This document shows, in pieces, positions 26,582 through 35,723 of a DNA stretch of 64,000 bases (its first letter is position 1; every line of letters starts with the position of its first letter). The DNA comes from Romboutsia_E sp900604535 (GTDB lineage: Bacteria; Bacillota; Clostridia; Peptostreptococcales; Peptostreptococcaceae). The stretch is from the NCBI RefSeq assembly GCF_900604535.1, contig NZ_UWOT01000003.1, forward strand, positions 62,001 to 126,000, read 5' to 3'. The notes beneath the pieces are model-generated. The model searched no databases, was not told the origin of the DNA, and was given only the letters and a program-made list of their open reading frames with translations. Made by a program: the position numbers and the translations under genes.

Positions 26582-27448
26582 TTGAAAATTAAGCTAGGTA
26601 TGAGGACAATTAAGACTGGTATAGCGGTTATGCTTTGTTGCATATTTGGGCAGTTTGTTATACAAAAAATGTTTTTTGCAGTTGCAGCGTGTGCATTATC
26701 AGTCCAAGATACAGTACGTGGATCATTAAAAGAGGGGCTAGGCAGAGTAAGAGGGACAATGCTTGGAGGATTGATTGGATACTTAATGGCTATTATTAAA
26801 CCTGAAGATCCAATTTTATGTGGAATAGGTGTAATGGCAGTTATATATGGATGTACTATATTAAATACAGGTGGGGGAATCGTATCAGTAGTAACTTTTT
26901 CAGCAATATACTTAGGAAATATAAGTGCTGAACCAGGGTATTATGCAATTCATAGAGTTATAGATACATCAATGGGTGTAATCTTTGGAGTACTTGTAAA
27001 TTACATGTTTGCTAGACCAGATTACCTAAAAAATACAGTAAGCGAATTTATAAATATGGAAATATTATCTAAAGAATTTATAAAATTAAGAATTATAAAT
27101 AATGAACACTTTGATATAAGCAAATATAGAGAATCATTTAATAAATTAGAATGTGTGTACTCTAAATTTCTAGATGAGTTAGATTTTAGTAAAAATAATG
27201 TAAATACAGATGAACTAGAAGAAGCAATTGGTATATGCGAACAAATATATTTTCATATGAAATCTATAGAATTATTAGAAGAAAAGCTTTATCTAAGTAA
27301 AAAAAACTATAAAATATTAAAGAAGTTTTATAAAGGAGAGGAGTTTAACTGGGATATAGATGATCATAAATCTCCTGTATTTAACTTTCATTTAGAAAAA
27401 ATAATAGAAAAGATAGATAAATTAAGTTATATAAATGATTTCAAATAA
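26582..27448 (+). CDS. FUSC/aromatic acid exporter-like membrane protein
   Basis: A 288-residue protein. The first about 145 residues carry four to five spans with VQDTVRGSLKEGLGRVRGTM and the following glycine-rich span, typical of the aromatic acid exporter (DUF939) type of the FUSC superfamily; the rest is a helical cytoplasmic domain. The substrate is unknown. TTG start, with GGGAGGT about 8 bases upstream. The hydrogenase gene follows 67 bases later on the same strand. Confidence 0.85.
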   Translation: MKIKLGMRTIKTGIAVMLCCIFGQFVIQKMFFAVAACALSVQDTVRGSLKEGLGRVRGTMLGGLIGYLMAIIKPEDPILCGIGVMAVIYGCTILNTGGGIVSVVTFSAIYLGNISAEPGYYAIHRVIDTSMGVIFGVLVNYMFARPDYLKNTVSEFINMEILSKEFIKLRIINNEHFDISKYRESFNKLECVYSKFLDELDFSKNNVNTDELEEAIGICEQIYFHMKSIELLEEKLYLSKKNYKILKKFYKGEEFNWDIDDHKSPVFNFHLEKIIEKIDKLSYINDFK

Positions 27449-27463
27449 CAATTCATTAATAAA

Positions 27464-27517
27464 ATATAGCTCCTCTACAAATATTAGATATATAAGCCTA
27501 TTTGGGAGGTGCTATAT
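27464..27517 (+). promoter_or_regulatory. hairpin that hides the hydrogenase ribosome site
   Basis: ATATAGCTCCTC (27464-27475) can pair with GAGGTGCTATAT (27506-27517) at 11 of 12 positions, over a 30-base loop. The 3' arm contains the Shine-Dalgarno sequence and the first two bases of the ATG at 27516. It could control translation. Confidence 0.55.
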
Positions 27518-28901
27518 GAAACCTATCTATATAGAAAATCAAATTTTAAGTAATTATAAATCAAAAATTTTTCAAGAATTAATAAGAATTATATGGTATG
27601 AAAATCTAAATGATATAAATGAGATTCCTCAAAAAGTGCTAAAAGATTTGCGAAATGATATAAATAAGGAAATAGATGAAGGAACAGTTATCAACTTAAT
27701 AAGAATAATAATGGGTCTTGATCCTATTGATAGAATCGATGATGTAAATTTAAAAGATTTAATTAATGAAGCTACTAATCTAAAACAAATTCAAATGCCT
27801 GTAATTTCTATAATAGATGATGCTTGCAAGTATTGTGAAAGTAGTAAAGGTGAATGTTTAACTAAGAGTAAGCATATACATTGTAATAAGGAAAGTACAT
27901 GTAGTTCATGTGGACAATGTATGTATAAATGTAAGCTAGGTGCTATATCGGATAAAATTGAGTTTATACCGATGATAAATATGCTTAAGAGTAAAGAGTA
28001 TCCAGTATATGCAGCAGTAGCGCCAGCTTTTATTGGACAATTTGGAGAAAATGTAACTGCTGGAATTTTAAGAAGTGCCCTTAAAAGTATAGGATTTGAA
28101 GATATGATAGAAGTTGCGTTTGCAGCTGATATACTTACAGCTAAAGAAGCATATAGCTTTTATGAAAATATGAATAATAATAATAAGGAATTTTTTATAA
28201 CAAGTTGCTGTTGTCCTGTATGGGTTAACTTAGTAAAAAATAAATTTCCTATAGTGGCTGATAAAATATCTACATCTGTATCGCCAATGATTGCTTGTGG
28301 AAGAATAATTAAAATTTTGAATCCTAGTGCAAAAGTAGTTTTTATTGGACCATGTATAGCTAAAAAGGAAGAAGCTAAGGAAGATGCTTTAAATGATGCA
28401 ATAGATTTTGTACTTACTTTTGAGGAGATAGAGCAAATTTTTAAAGCTTTAAATGTAAACTTATTAGATATTGAAGAAGATGCTAGAGAAGAATCTTCTT
28501 ACTGTGGACGAATATATGCAAAATCAGGGGGTGTTAGCAAATCTATAGAAGCTACATTAAAAGAAATTGACTCAAGTATTAAGTTTAAACCTATAGCATT
28601 TCAAGGTGCTAAAGAATGTATTGAAGATTTAAACAAAGTTATAAATAAAGAACTAGATGTTAATTTTATAGAAGGAATGGGATGTATCGGGGGTTGCATA
28701 GGAGGACCTAAGAAACTTTTATCAGTAGATAAGGGTAGTGCAAATGTGGACAAATATTCAAATGAAGCGGATATGAAAACGCCACTTGATAATTTAAATG
28801 TAGCTCAATTTTTAATACAAATAGGTATTTTAAAAGTAGAGAATTTAAATGTTAAAGATCATGAAAAAATTCAAAAAATTTTTGAGAGAAGTACTAAATG
28901 A
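27516..28901 (+). CDS. [FeFe] hydrogenase, group B-like
   Basis: A 461-residue iron hydrogenase. Residues about 105-150 form a Cys-rich ferredoxin-like region with a CSSCGQCMYKCKLGAI cluster motif; the H-cluster domain follows with ITSCCCPVW (L1), GPCIAKKEE (L2) and EGMGCIGGCIGGP (L3). The triple Cys in L1 and the P after GG in L3 fit the group B type as I remember it (Clostridium pasteurianum CpIII), rather than the group A type. It catalyses reversible proton reduction in the cytoplasm. The start was moved to ATG 27516 because of GGGAGGTG at 27504; the frame is open 27 codons further upstream. The ribosome site can be masked by a hairpin. Confidence 0.88.
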   Translation: MKPIYIENQILSNYKSKIFQELIRIIWYENLNDINEIPQKVLKDLRNDINKEIDEGTVINLIRIIMGLDPIDRIDDVNLKDLINEATNLKQIQMPVISIIDDACKYCESSKGECLTKSKHIHCNKESTCSSCGQCMYKCKLGAISDKIEFIPMINMLKSKEYPVYAAVAPAFIGQFGENVTAGILRSALKSIGFEDMIEVAFAADILTAKEAYSFYENMNNNNKEFFITSCCCPVWVNLVKNKFPIVADKISTSVSPMIACGRIIKILNPSAKVVFIGPCIAKKEEAKEDALNDAIDFVLTFEEIEQIFKALNVNLLDIEEDAREESSYCGRIYAKSGGVSKSIEATLKEIDSSIKFKPIAFQGAKECIEDLNKVINKELDVNFIEGMGCIGGCIGGPKKLLSVDKGSANVDKYSNEADMKTPLDNLNVAQFLIQIGILKVENLNVKDHEKIQKIFERSTK

Positions 28902-28938
28902 TAATTTAACTTAATCTTTATTTAAAGGGGATTAGAAT

Positions 28939-29748
28939 ATGGGGGATAATAGAAAAGTATTAAAAATATTAATGGGGGTATTTGTAAGTGCAATTTTGAT
29001 AAGTATAGGTATTTCTTTTAAATATAGCTATAATATTAAAGATAAATATAGCAATATTGATGATAGCTTAAATTCAAATAAAAGTGTAACTGAAATCATA
29101 GATAATAGTGCAAATGAAATAAGTAAAGGTCCTGGAGCAACACAAGATAAAATAGCATATATAACAATAGATGATGGGCCATCAAAGTATACTAGTCAGA
29201 TATTAGATATATTAGATGAAAATAATGTAAAAGGTACATTTTTTATGTTAAATGATAATATGAAAAAATATGAGGATGAAATAAAAAGAATGGTAGATGA
29301 AGGACATGGAGTAGGATTTCATGGTGTTAGTCATGATGTAGAAGAATTATATAAAACTGCAACATCTTCTTTAGAAGAGTTTGAAACTTGTAATAAAACA
29401 CTTTATGATATTACAGGAGAAACATCAAAATTAATAAGACTTCCATATGGAAGTAAACCATATACACCAGAAGTAAATTACAATAATCTAATTGATAATG
29501 GATATTTAGTTTGGGATTGGACTCTTGATACATTAGATTGGAAATCAAGTAAAGATCAAATTGTAAGTAATATATTGTATTATGGAAGAGAAAGAGAAGA
29601 AATAGTAGTTTTAATGCATGAAAAAGAAGAAAGTGTAAAAGCATTAAGTGATACGATTAAGATTTTAAAAGAGAGGGGGTATACTTTACTTCCTATAACT
29701 GAAAATATAGAGCCTAAAAACTTTTGGGTAGGGAATACTAATAGCTAA
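28939..29748 (+). CDS. membrane-anchored polysaccharide deacetylase
   Basis: A 269-residue protein with an N-terminal anchor (about residues 9-29) and a NodB domain outside. Motifs: TIDDGPS (metal Asp pair), HGVSHD (metal His), RLPYGS and a C-terminal VVLMHE. It likely removes acetyl groups from cell wall glycan (peptidoglycan GlcNAc or MurNAc deacetylase). AAAGGGG precedes the ATG. Another NodB protein (PdaB-like) is at 47867. Confidence 0.88.
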   Translation: MGDNRKVLKILMGVFVSAILISIGISFKYSYNIKDKYSNIDDSLNSNKSVTEIIDNSANEISKGPGATQDKIAYITIDDGPSKYTSQILDILDENNVKGTFFMLNDNMKKYEDEIKRMVDEGHGVGFHGVSHDVEELYKTATSSLEEFETCNKTLYDITGETSKLIRLPYGSKPYTPEVNYNNLIDNGYLVWDWTLDTLDWKSSKDQIVSNILYYGREREEIVVLMHEKEESVKALSDTIKILKERGYTLLPITENIEPKNFWVGNTNS

Positions 29749-29772
29749 AATTACTTATATTATTATAAGTAA

Positions 29773-29802
29773 TTGACAATAATAATGATAATTAGATATA
29801 AT
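29773..29802 (+). promoter_or_regulatory. sigma-A promoter of the T-box-valS unit
   Basis: TTGACA and TATAAT, both perfect, 18 bases apart. The -35 overlaps the end of an 11-base hairpin (29749-29774) that may end the preceding gene. Confidence 0.82.
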
Positions 29803-29830
29803 TAATAAATAAAATAATATAAAAAAATAC

Positions 29831-30108
29831 AGTGAAGAAGAGGAGTATGTAAATACTGCTAATAGAGAAGAAAACTCATAGGCTGGAAGGTTTTCTAAGT
29901 ATAGGTTTACAGAAGGTAGCTTCGGAGTTTCTAGGTTGAATTAATAGTAGACTTAGACGGTGAAAATCGTTAAAATTTATTGAGAGCTAAGAGGAAAATT
30001 TTTTGTATTTGAATGATGCAACGATACAATTTTGAATTTAAATCTTAGAATTAAGGTGGTAACGCGAGCTTTTCGTCCTTATTATAAGGACTAAAAGCTC
30101 TTTTTTAT
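29831..30108 (+). ncRNA. T-box leader (tRNA-Val sensing) of valS
   Basis: T-box features in order: stem I with AGAGA and GGCTGGAAGG, the specifier region GAAGGTAGCTTCGGAG, in which GTA (29916-29918, valine) sits where the specifier codon normally lies, and the T-box sequence AAGGTGGTAACGCGAGC with the TGGT bulge that pairs with the tRNA acceptor end. A terminator (30066-30108) follows. Uncharged tRNA-Val should favour readthrough into valS. Confidence 0.92.
30066..30108 (+). terminator. T-box-controlled terminator
   Basis: GAGCTTTT-GTCCTTA pairs with TAAGGAC-AAAAGCTC and runs into six T. It competes with the antiterminator formed by the T-box sequence. Confidence 0.9.
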
Positions 30109-30148
30109 TATACAAATTAGAATAATTAATAAGCAGGAGGAAATATCA

Positions 30149-32812
30149 ATGGAAAATACTAATTTATCAAAAACGTATAATCCTAAAGACTTTGAATCAA
30201 GATTATATTCAGAGTGGGTAGAAAAAGGATACTTTAAATCTAGCCCAAATCCAAATAAAAAGCCATTTACAATAATGCTTCCACCGCCTAACATAACTGG
30301 GCAATTACATATGGGACATGCACTTGACCATACATTACAAGATATACTTATAAGATGGAAGCGTATGGACGGATACGAAGCTTTATGGCAACCAGGAACT
30401 GACCATGCTTCTATAGCAACAGAAGTTAAAGTTGTTGAAAGAATAAGAGAACAAGAAGGAAAATCTAAGTACGAATTAGGAAGAGAAGAATTCTTAAAGA
30501 GAGCTATGGATTGGAGAAATGAATTTGGTAGAAAAATAGTAGACCAAATGAAACAATTAGGAGATTCTTGTGACTGGGACAGAGAAAGATTTACAATGGA
30601 TGAAGGATGTAATGAAGCTGTTACTGAGTTCTTTGTGAAACTTTATGAAAAAGGTCAAATATATAGAGGAAACAGAATAATAAACTGGTGTCCAGATTGT
30701 AAAACTACTTTATCTGATGCTGAAGTTGAACATGAAGAGCATGAAGGTAAATTCTATCACATAAAATACCCAATAGCAGGTAGTGATGAATTTTTAGAAA
30801 TAGCTACAACTAGACCAGAAACATTATTAGGAGATACAGGTATAGCTGTAAATCCAGAAGATGAAAGATATACTCATTTAGTAGGAAAGCATGCAATACT
30901 TCCATTAGTAGGAAGAGAGCTTATAATAGTTGCTGATGATTATGTTGATGCAGAGTTCGGTACAGGTGCTGTTAAAATGACTCCAGCTCATGACCCTAAT
31001 GACTATGAGGTAGGAAAAAGACATAATTTAGAGCAAATAAATGTAATGAACGAAGATGGAACAATGAATAGTTTAGCTGGTAAGTACGAAGGTATGGACA
31101 GATATGAGTGTAGAAAACAACTTATAGCTGATTTAGACGAAGCTGGATACTTAATAGCTATAAAAGATCATAACCATAATGTAGGTTCTTGCTATAGATG
31201 TCATACAGTAATAGAACCAAGACTATCAGATCAATGGTTTGTTAAAATGGACGAGCTTGCAAAACCTGCAATAGAGATACTTAAAAAGCAAGAATTAAAA
31301 TTTGTTCCAGATAAGTTTGATAAAACTTACTTACAATGGTTAGAAAATATAAGAGACTGGTGTATATCAAGACAGTTATGGTGGGGTCATCAAATACCAG
31401 CTTATTACTGCCAAGATTGTGGTGAAGTAATAGTTGCTAAATCTAAGCCACAAGCATGTAAGTGTGGATGCACTAACTTAAAGCAAGATGAAGATGTACT
31501 TGATACTTGGTTCTCTTCAGCATTATGGCCATTCTCAACATTAGGTTGGCCAAATAATACAGAAGAATTAAACTACTACTACCCAACTAGTGTATTAGTT
31601 ACTGGATACGATATAATATTCTTCTGGGTAGTAAGAATGGCATTTGCAGGAATGTTCTGTATGAATGAAAAGCCATTTGAGCATGTATTAATACATGGAC
31701 TTGTAAGAGACTCTCAAGGTAGAAAAATGAGTAAATCTTTAGGTAATGGTATAGATCCATTAGAAGTAATCGACCAATATGGTGCTGATGCGTTAAGATT
31801 CATGTTAGCAACAGGAAATTCCCCAGGAAATGATATGAGATTCTACATGGAAAGAGTAGAAGCTGCAAGAAACTTTGCTAATAAGTTATGGAATGCGTCA
31901 AGATTCGTATTCATGAATATAGATACAGAAATAATGGAAGGTGTAAATAGAGAGTCTGTTGAAGCTAATTTAACTTTAGCTGATAAGTGGATAATCTCAA
32001 GAGCAAACAATGTTGTTAAAGAAGTTACTGACAATATGGATAAGTTTGACCTTGGTATAGCAGCTCAAAAGATATATGACTTCGCATGGTCAGAATACTG
32101 TGACTGGTATATAGAAATAGTTAAACCAAGATTATACAGTGAAGATAAAGAAGCTAAACAAGCTGCTTTATATACATTAACTTATGTATTAGAAAAAATA
32201 TTAAAATTATTACACCCATATATGCCATTTATAACAGAAGAAATATATACTCATTTACCAACAGTAGAAGGAAGTATAGTTATATCTTCATTCCCTCACT
32301 ACACTGAAGCTGATAATATGGCTAAAGAAGAGGAAATGATGAGCTTAACAATGGATGGAATAAGAAATATAAGAAATGTAAGAGCTGAAATGAATGTTCC
32401 ACCATCAAAGAAAGCTAAGGTAATAATAGTTCCAACTGAAGAAAAGAAAGAAGCGATGGTTGCAGGTTGTGATTACTTTGTAACATTAGCATCTGCATCT
32501 GAAGTTGAAATAGTGGCTAATGAAGATAATATACCAGAAGATGCTGTAAGTGTTGTTATAGATGGAGTTAAAATATTTATACCTCTTGATGAATTAGTTG
32601 ACTTTGCAAAAGAAATAGAAAGATTAAGCAAAGAAAAAGCTAAATTAGAAAGTGAAATAAAGAGAGTTAACGGAAAACTTTCTAATGAGGGATTTGTTGC
32701 AAAAGCTCCAGAGGCATTAATAAATGCTGAAAAAGCTAAAAAAGAAAAATTCGAAGAAATGATGAAGTCTGTAGTAGAAAGACTTGAAAATTTAGAATTA
32801 AAAATGAAATAG
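30149..32812 (+). CDS. valS: valyl-tRNA synthetase
   Basis: An 887-residue class I synthetase. HIGH motif as HMGH within PPPNITGQLHMGH (residues about 48-60), KMSKS loop GRKMSKSLGN at about 530, an editing domain with TTRPETLLGDT, and two Cys pairs of zinc-binding character (WCPDC and CQDC/CKCGC). The C-terminal about 65 residues form the ValS coiled coil. AGGAGG precedes the ATG. Regulated by the T-box upstream. Confidence 0.98.
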   Translation: MENTNLSKTYNPKDFESRLYSEWVEKGYFKSSPNPNKKPFTIMLPPPNITGQLHMGHALDHTLQDILIRWKRMDGYEALWQPGTDHASIATEVKVVERIREQEGKSKYELGREEFLKRAMDWRNEFGRKIVDQMKQLGDSCDWDRERFTMDEGCNEAVTEFFVKLYEKGQIYRGNRIINWCPDCKTTLSDAEVEHEEHEGKFYHIKYPIAGSDEFLEIATTRPETLLGDTGIAVNPEDERYTHLVGKHAILPLVGRELIIVADDYVDAEFGTGAVKMTPAHDPNDYEVGKRHNLEQINVMNEDGTMNSLAGKYEGMDRYECRKQLIADLDEAGYLIAIKDHNHNVGSCYRCHTVIEPRLSDQWFVKMDELAKPAIEILKKQELKFVPDKFDKTYLQWLENIRDWCISRQLWWGHQIPAYYCQDCGEVIVAKSKPQACKCGCTNLKQDEDVLDTWFSSALWPFSTLGWPNNTEELNYYYPTSVLVTGYDIIFFWVVRMAFAGMFCMNEKPFEHVLIHGLVRDSQGRKMSKSLGNGIDPLEVIDQYGADALRFMLATGNSPGNDMRFYMERVEAARNFANKLWNASRFVFMNIDTEIMEGVNRESVEANLTLADKWIISRANNVVKEVTDNMDKFDLGIAAQKIYDFAWSEYCDWYIEIVKPRLYSEDKEAKQAALYTLTYVLEKILKLLHPYMPFITEEIYTHLPTVEGSIVISSFPHYTEADNMAKEEEMMSLTMDGIRNIRNVRAEMNVPPSKKAKVIIVPTEEKKEAMVAGCDYFVTLASASEVEIVANEDNIPEDAVSVVIDGVKIFIPLDELVDFAKEIERLSKEKAKLESEIKRVNGKLSNEGFVAKAPEALINAEKAKKEKFEEMMKSVVERLENLELKMK

Positions 32813-32851
32813 ATAACTTAAATCAATGATAATTTAGTTGACTTAAAGATG

Positions 32852-32907
32852 AAAATAGTTAGTACAAGCAGATTAAGAGAATTTGCAATGTACTAACTAT
32901 TTTTTAT
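32852..32907 (+). terminator. terminator after valS
   Basis: AAAATAGTTAGTACA pairs with TGTACTAACTATTTT, then T run. Confidence 0.85.
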
Positions 32908-32966
32908 TATATTAGATATAAAGTTATAGTCAATTTATTTTGAGGATTTAGTATATAAGAAATATA

Positions 32967-33131
32967 TTATTCTATAATATTGTCAGAGTCTTCGAATTCA
33001 TTTTTTACGTAGTTATTTAGAATTGTTAGTATTAAATTATCTGTTGTGGTACGATTTTCTGTAGCTAAAATATCTAATTGAACTTTTAAGTCTGTCGGTA
33101 AATTGTTACTTAAAATATTTTCGTTATTCAT
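32967..33131 (-). CDS. small ribbon-helix-helix-like protein, 54 residues
   Basis: Not a routine ORF call because of its size. The minus-strand frame starts with ATG 8 bases after GAGGTG. The protein has LPTDLKVQLDILATENR (strand and first helix) followed by a second helix (TDNLILTILNNYVKNEF), the pattern of Arc/CopG-type ribbon-helix-helix DNA-binding proteins, then a short acidic tail. No toxin partner or adjacent gene on the same strand is seen, so it is not an obvious antitoxin. It may be a small regulator. Confidence 0.65.
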   Translation of the reverse strand: MNNENILSNNLPTDLKVQLDILATENRTTTDNLILTILNNYVKNEFEDSDNIIE

Positions 33132-33349
33132 TAAACATCACCTCTTAAAATTTATTATCTCCAATATGTGTATAAATAAGCCATATAAATATTTATGATA
33201 AAATTTAACTATAGATGACTTTGAGAAAATAGTAACGTACATTTTTATTTTATAAAATTATGTTTTATTTTTATTATGATATAAATCATTAATATATTTT
33301 ATTTTTATGTTAATAATATTTTTATACAACATAAAGGAGGTATATTGAT

Positions 33350-34030
33350 TTGTTTAAACATGATAAAGCTTTATTACGTGAAGTAAAAGTAGAAAAACCT
33401 AATCCTCAATATGCTGTTCTTATGCAAGAACAATTAGGAGGAGCAAATGGTGAGTTAAAGGCTGCAATGCAATATTTATCTCAAAGTTTTAGGGTAAAAG
33501 ATCCACAACTAAAAGATTTATTTTTAGATATAGCAGCAGAAGAACTTAGCCATATGGAAATGGTGGCTCAAACTATTAATTTATTAAATGGACATGAAGT
33601 TGACTATAATAAAGTTGGACAAGGTGAAATAGAGACACATGTATTATCTGGATTAGCTCCATTTTTAATAAACTCATCAGGTGAGCCTTGGACAGCAAAT
33701 TATGTAAGTGTGACAGGCGACTTAGTGGCAGATTTATTATCTAATATAGCATCTGAGCAAAGAGCTAAAGTTGTATATGAATATTTATATAGACAAATAG
33801 AAGATAAATATGTAAGAGAAACAATAGACTTTTTACTTAATAGAGAGGAAGCACATAATGCTTTATTTAGAGATGCTTTAAATAAAGTACAAAATACTGG
33901 TTCAAATAGAGATTTTGGAGTTACTAAAGATTCTAAATTATACTTTGATTTATCAACTCCTGGACCAAATCATGACACTGTATTAAATAATGTTAATCCA
34001 CCTTCTTTTGAACAACCATTAAAGAAATAG
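33350..34030 (+). CDS. manganese catalase-family spore coat protein (CotJC/CotD-like)
   Basis: A 226-residue ferritin-like protein of the manganese catalase family: EEL..H pattern AAEELSHMEM and EEAHNALF supply dimetal ligands, with an earlier Glu in QLGGANGELKAAMQYL. Similar proteins are coat components (CotJC of Bacillus, CotCB/CotD of C. difficile). It would break down peroxide on the spore surface. TTG start, with AAAGGAGGT 8 bases upstream. Alone in its unit, with cotJA/cotJB absent nearby. Confidence 0.88.
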   Translation: MFKHDKALLREVKVEKPNPQYAVLMQEQLGGANGELKAAMQYLSQSFRVKDPQLKDLFLDIAAEELSHMEMVAQTINLLNGHEVDYNKVGQGEIETHVLSGLAPFLINSSGEPWTANYVSVTGDLVADLLSNIASEQRAKVVYEYLYRQIEDKYVRETIDFLLNREEAHNALFRDALNKVQNTGSNRDFGVTKDSKLYFDLSTPGPNHDTVLNNVNPPSFEQPLKK

Positions 34031-34116
34031 TAATACATATAAAGTGTTAATATTACTGAGATTAACTTAATATTATAAAAAATTATTTATAAAATAAAAA
34101 TATTATATATAAACCA

Positions 34117-34147
34117 TAAAGTGACCTTTGAGTAGGTCATTTTTACT
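34117..34147 (+). terminator. terminator after the Mn catalase gene
   Basis: AAAGTGACCT pairs with AGGTCATTT, 6-base loop, T run. Confidence 0.65.
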
Positions 34148-34276
34148 ATGTTATAAATTTATGTACTAATATGTATTAATATAAAATTATAGGTGTTTAA
34201 TAAAATAGAATAATATGGAAATAGGGTTTTATATGATATATAATAATGAAAAGTATATTATTTTTAGGGGGAAAAG

Positions 34277-35566
34277 GTGGACTATATATTAGACATAGCA
34301 ACGACTATATTTGAATATTCAAGCTGGGTAATTATATTAGGTGTAATATTTATATTAATAAAATTTTATAAAGAGAGAGAAGAGAATGAAGATTACTTAG
34401 TTTTAAAATTAATAGGATTTTATCTTCTAGGATGTTTTACCTTTAATATAGATATTTATATCAAATTCATAATTCCAGTAGGATATGGAATCTATGCTTT
34501 ATGGATGAAAGATAAAGATAGAAAAAATAAAGTAATTAAACACAAATCAGCCAATCTAGGAATAATAGTATTAGGAATTGGAATTGTATGTGGCTTTATT
34601 TATAATGGACTAGAATACCGAGATAGATTTGTAAGAATAGAAAATAATAGTGTTAAAGGTATAGAAGATGATTATAAGTTAATAGAAGAAAATCTGAAAT
34701 TAAATGATTACATTATACCTAAAGACTTTAGATTAAGCTATTATGATGATAATATAGAGAATATAAGTTATTCATTTATAAGTGATGATAAATATTATAA
34801 TATATCTAAAAACAAAGAGAATGAAGGCTATAATATAATGATAAATAAGTATAGTGATAAAGTAGACTCATACTGGAATGCATTTTATAATTATAATGAA
34901 ATAGGAACAAATACAATTGAAATAAAAGAGCTTTTAAAAGCTATATCTAATATTAAATTTGATACAAGTAAAACTGATAAAGAAATAGTATCTTACTATT
35001 TAACTTATGATGAAAATAACTATTCAACAGGAAGTGAACAAGTAGATAATGGTGATACTATATACTATATAGAAGACTATGAGAAATATACATATAAAAA
35101 GGCTCAAAGAAGAGAATTACCAATGAGTGGTGGAATTATTTGGTTTAGCCTTATGAAGGAAATGTCAAATAATACAGAAGATACATATGGTACAGAAAGT
35201 GTATATACTGATGCCTATGTGTTATATCCAAGGAAAAATCAAGAACTTATAGATGATAATATATCATATTTAAAAGTTAAAGACTTAAGAGATAATAAAG
35301 AAGAAATTTTAAGTATTGAAGATGATTATGAAAAGATATGTAGCTTATTAGATTCTTTTGAATTTATAAGTTGGGAAGAGCAAAATGATGATTTTAATCT
35401 TCAAGGTGATATTATATTAACTATAAATGATGATACAGATATTAGTTTAGAATTTTACAATAATCAAGAGTATGTAAGATATACAAGTAGTGATGAAAAT
35501 GTAATTTATAAAATAAATAAAGACATCTATAATGAAGTAATTAAAATATCCATTAGAGTACTCTAA
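34277..35566 (+). CDS. hypothetical membrane protein, 429 residues
   Basis: Not recognised. Three N-terminal hydrophobic segments (about 17-33, 46-72, 93-112), the last followed by about 310 acidic, Tyr- and Asn-rich residues with no cysteines and no clear motif, probably outside the membrane. The C-terminal part alternates short strands (GDIILTINDDTDISLEFY). GTG start after GGGGGAAAAG. Its stop lies inside the 5' part of a terminator hairpin. Confidence 0.7.
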   Translation: MDYILDIATTIFEYSSWVIILGVIFILIKFYKEREENEDYLVLKLIGFYLLGCFTFNIDIYIKFIIPVGYGIYALWMKDKDRKNKVIKHKSANLGIIVLGIGIVCGFIYNGLEYRDRFVRIENNSVKGIEDDYKLIEENLKLNDYIIPKDFRLSYYDDNIENISYSFISDDKYYNISKNKENEGYNIMINKYSDKVDSYWNAFYNYNEIGTNTIEIKELLKAISNIKFDTSKTDKEIVSYYLTYDENNYSTGSEQVDNGDTIYYIEDYEKYTYKKAQRRELPMSGGIIWFSLMKEMSNNTEDTYGTESVYTDAYVLYPRKNQELIDDNISYLKVKDLRDNKEEILSIEDDYEKICSLLDSFEFISWEEQNDDFNLQGDIILTINDDTDISLEFYNNQEYVRYTSSDENVIYKINKDIYNEVIKISIRVL

Positions 35567-35578
35567 TGGATATTTTTA
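35545..35578 (+). terminator. terminator overlapping the stop of the preceding gene
   Basis: A 14-base perfect stem with no loop bases (ATATCCATTAGAGT / ACTCTAATGGATAT), followed by five T. Confidence 0.88.
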
Positions 35579-35600
35579 ATTTATATATACAATAAATTCT

Positions 35601-35629
35601 TTGTTATAGATATATAAATATACTATAAT
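35601..35629 (+). promoter_or_regulatory. sigma-A promoter of folC
   Basis: TTGTTA and TATAAT with 17 bases between. A 14-base perfect inverted repeat starts on the last base of the -10 box. Confidence 0.7.
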
Positions 35630-35662
35630 TAACTTATAAAATATAGAAATTTTATAAGTTAA
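35629..35662 (+). repeat. inverted repeat at the folC transcription start
   Basis: TTAACTTATAAAAT and ATTTTATAAGTTAA flank 6 bases. The place fits an operator or a 5' RNA hairpin. No T run follows. Confidence 0.7.
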
Positions 35663-35723
35663 GTCAAAATGAATCATAGATATTATATAGATAATTTATA
35701 AAAAATGACAAGGGGGAAGAAGG

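Noticed and set aside
27435..27515. 27-codon N-terminal extension of the hydrogenase
   Set aside because: No ribosome site before 27435, whereas GGGAGGTG stands before ATG 27516; the extension region forms the hairpin arm.
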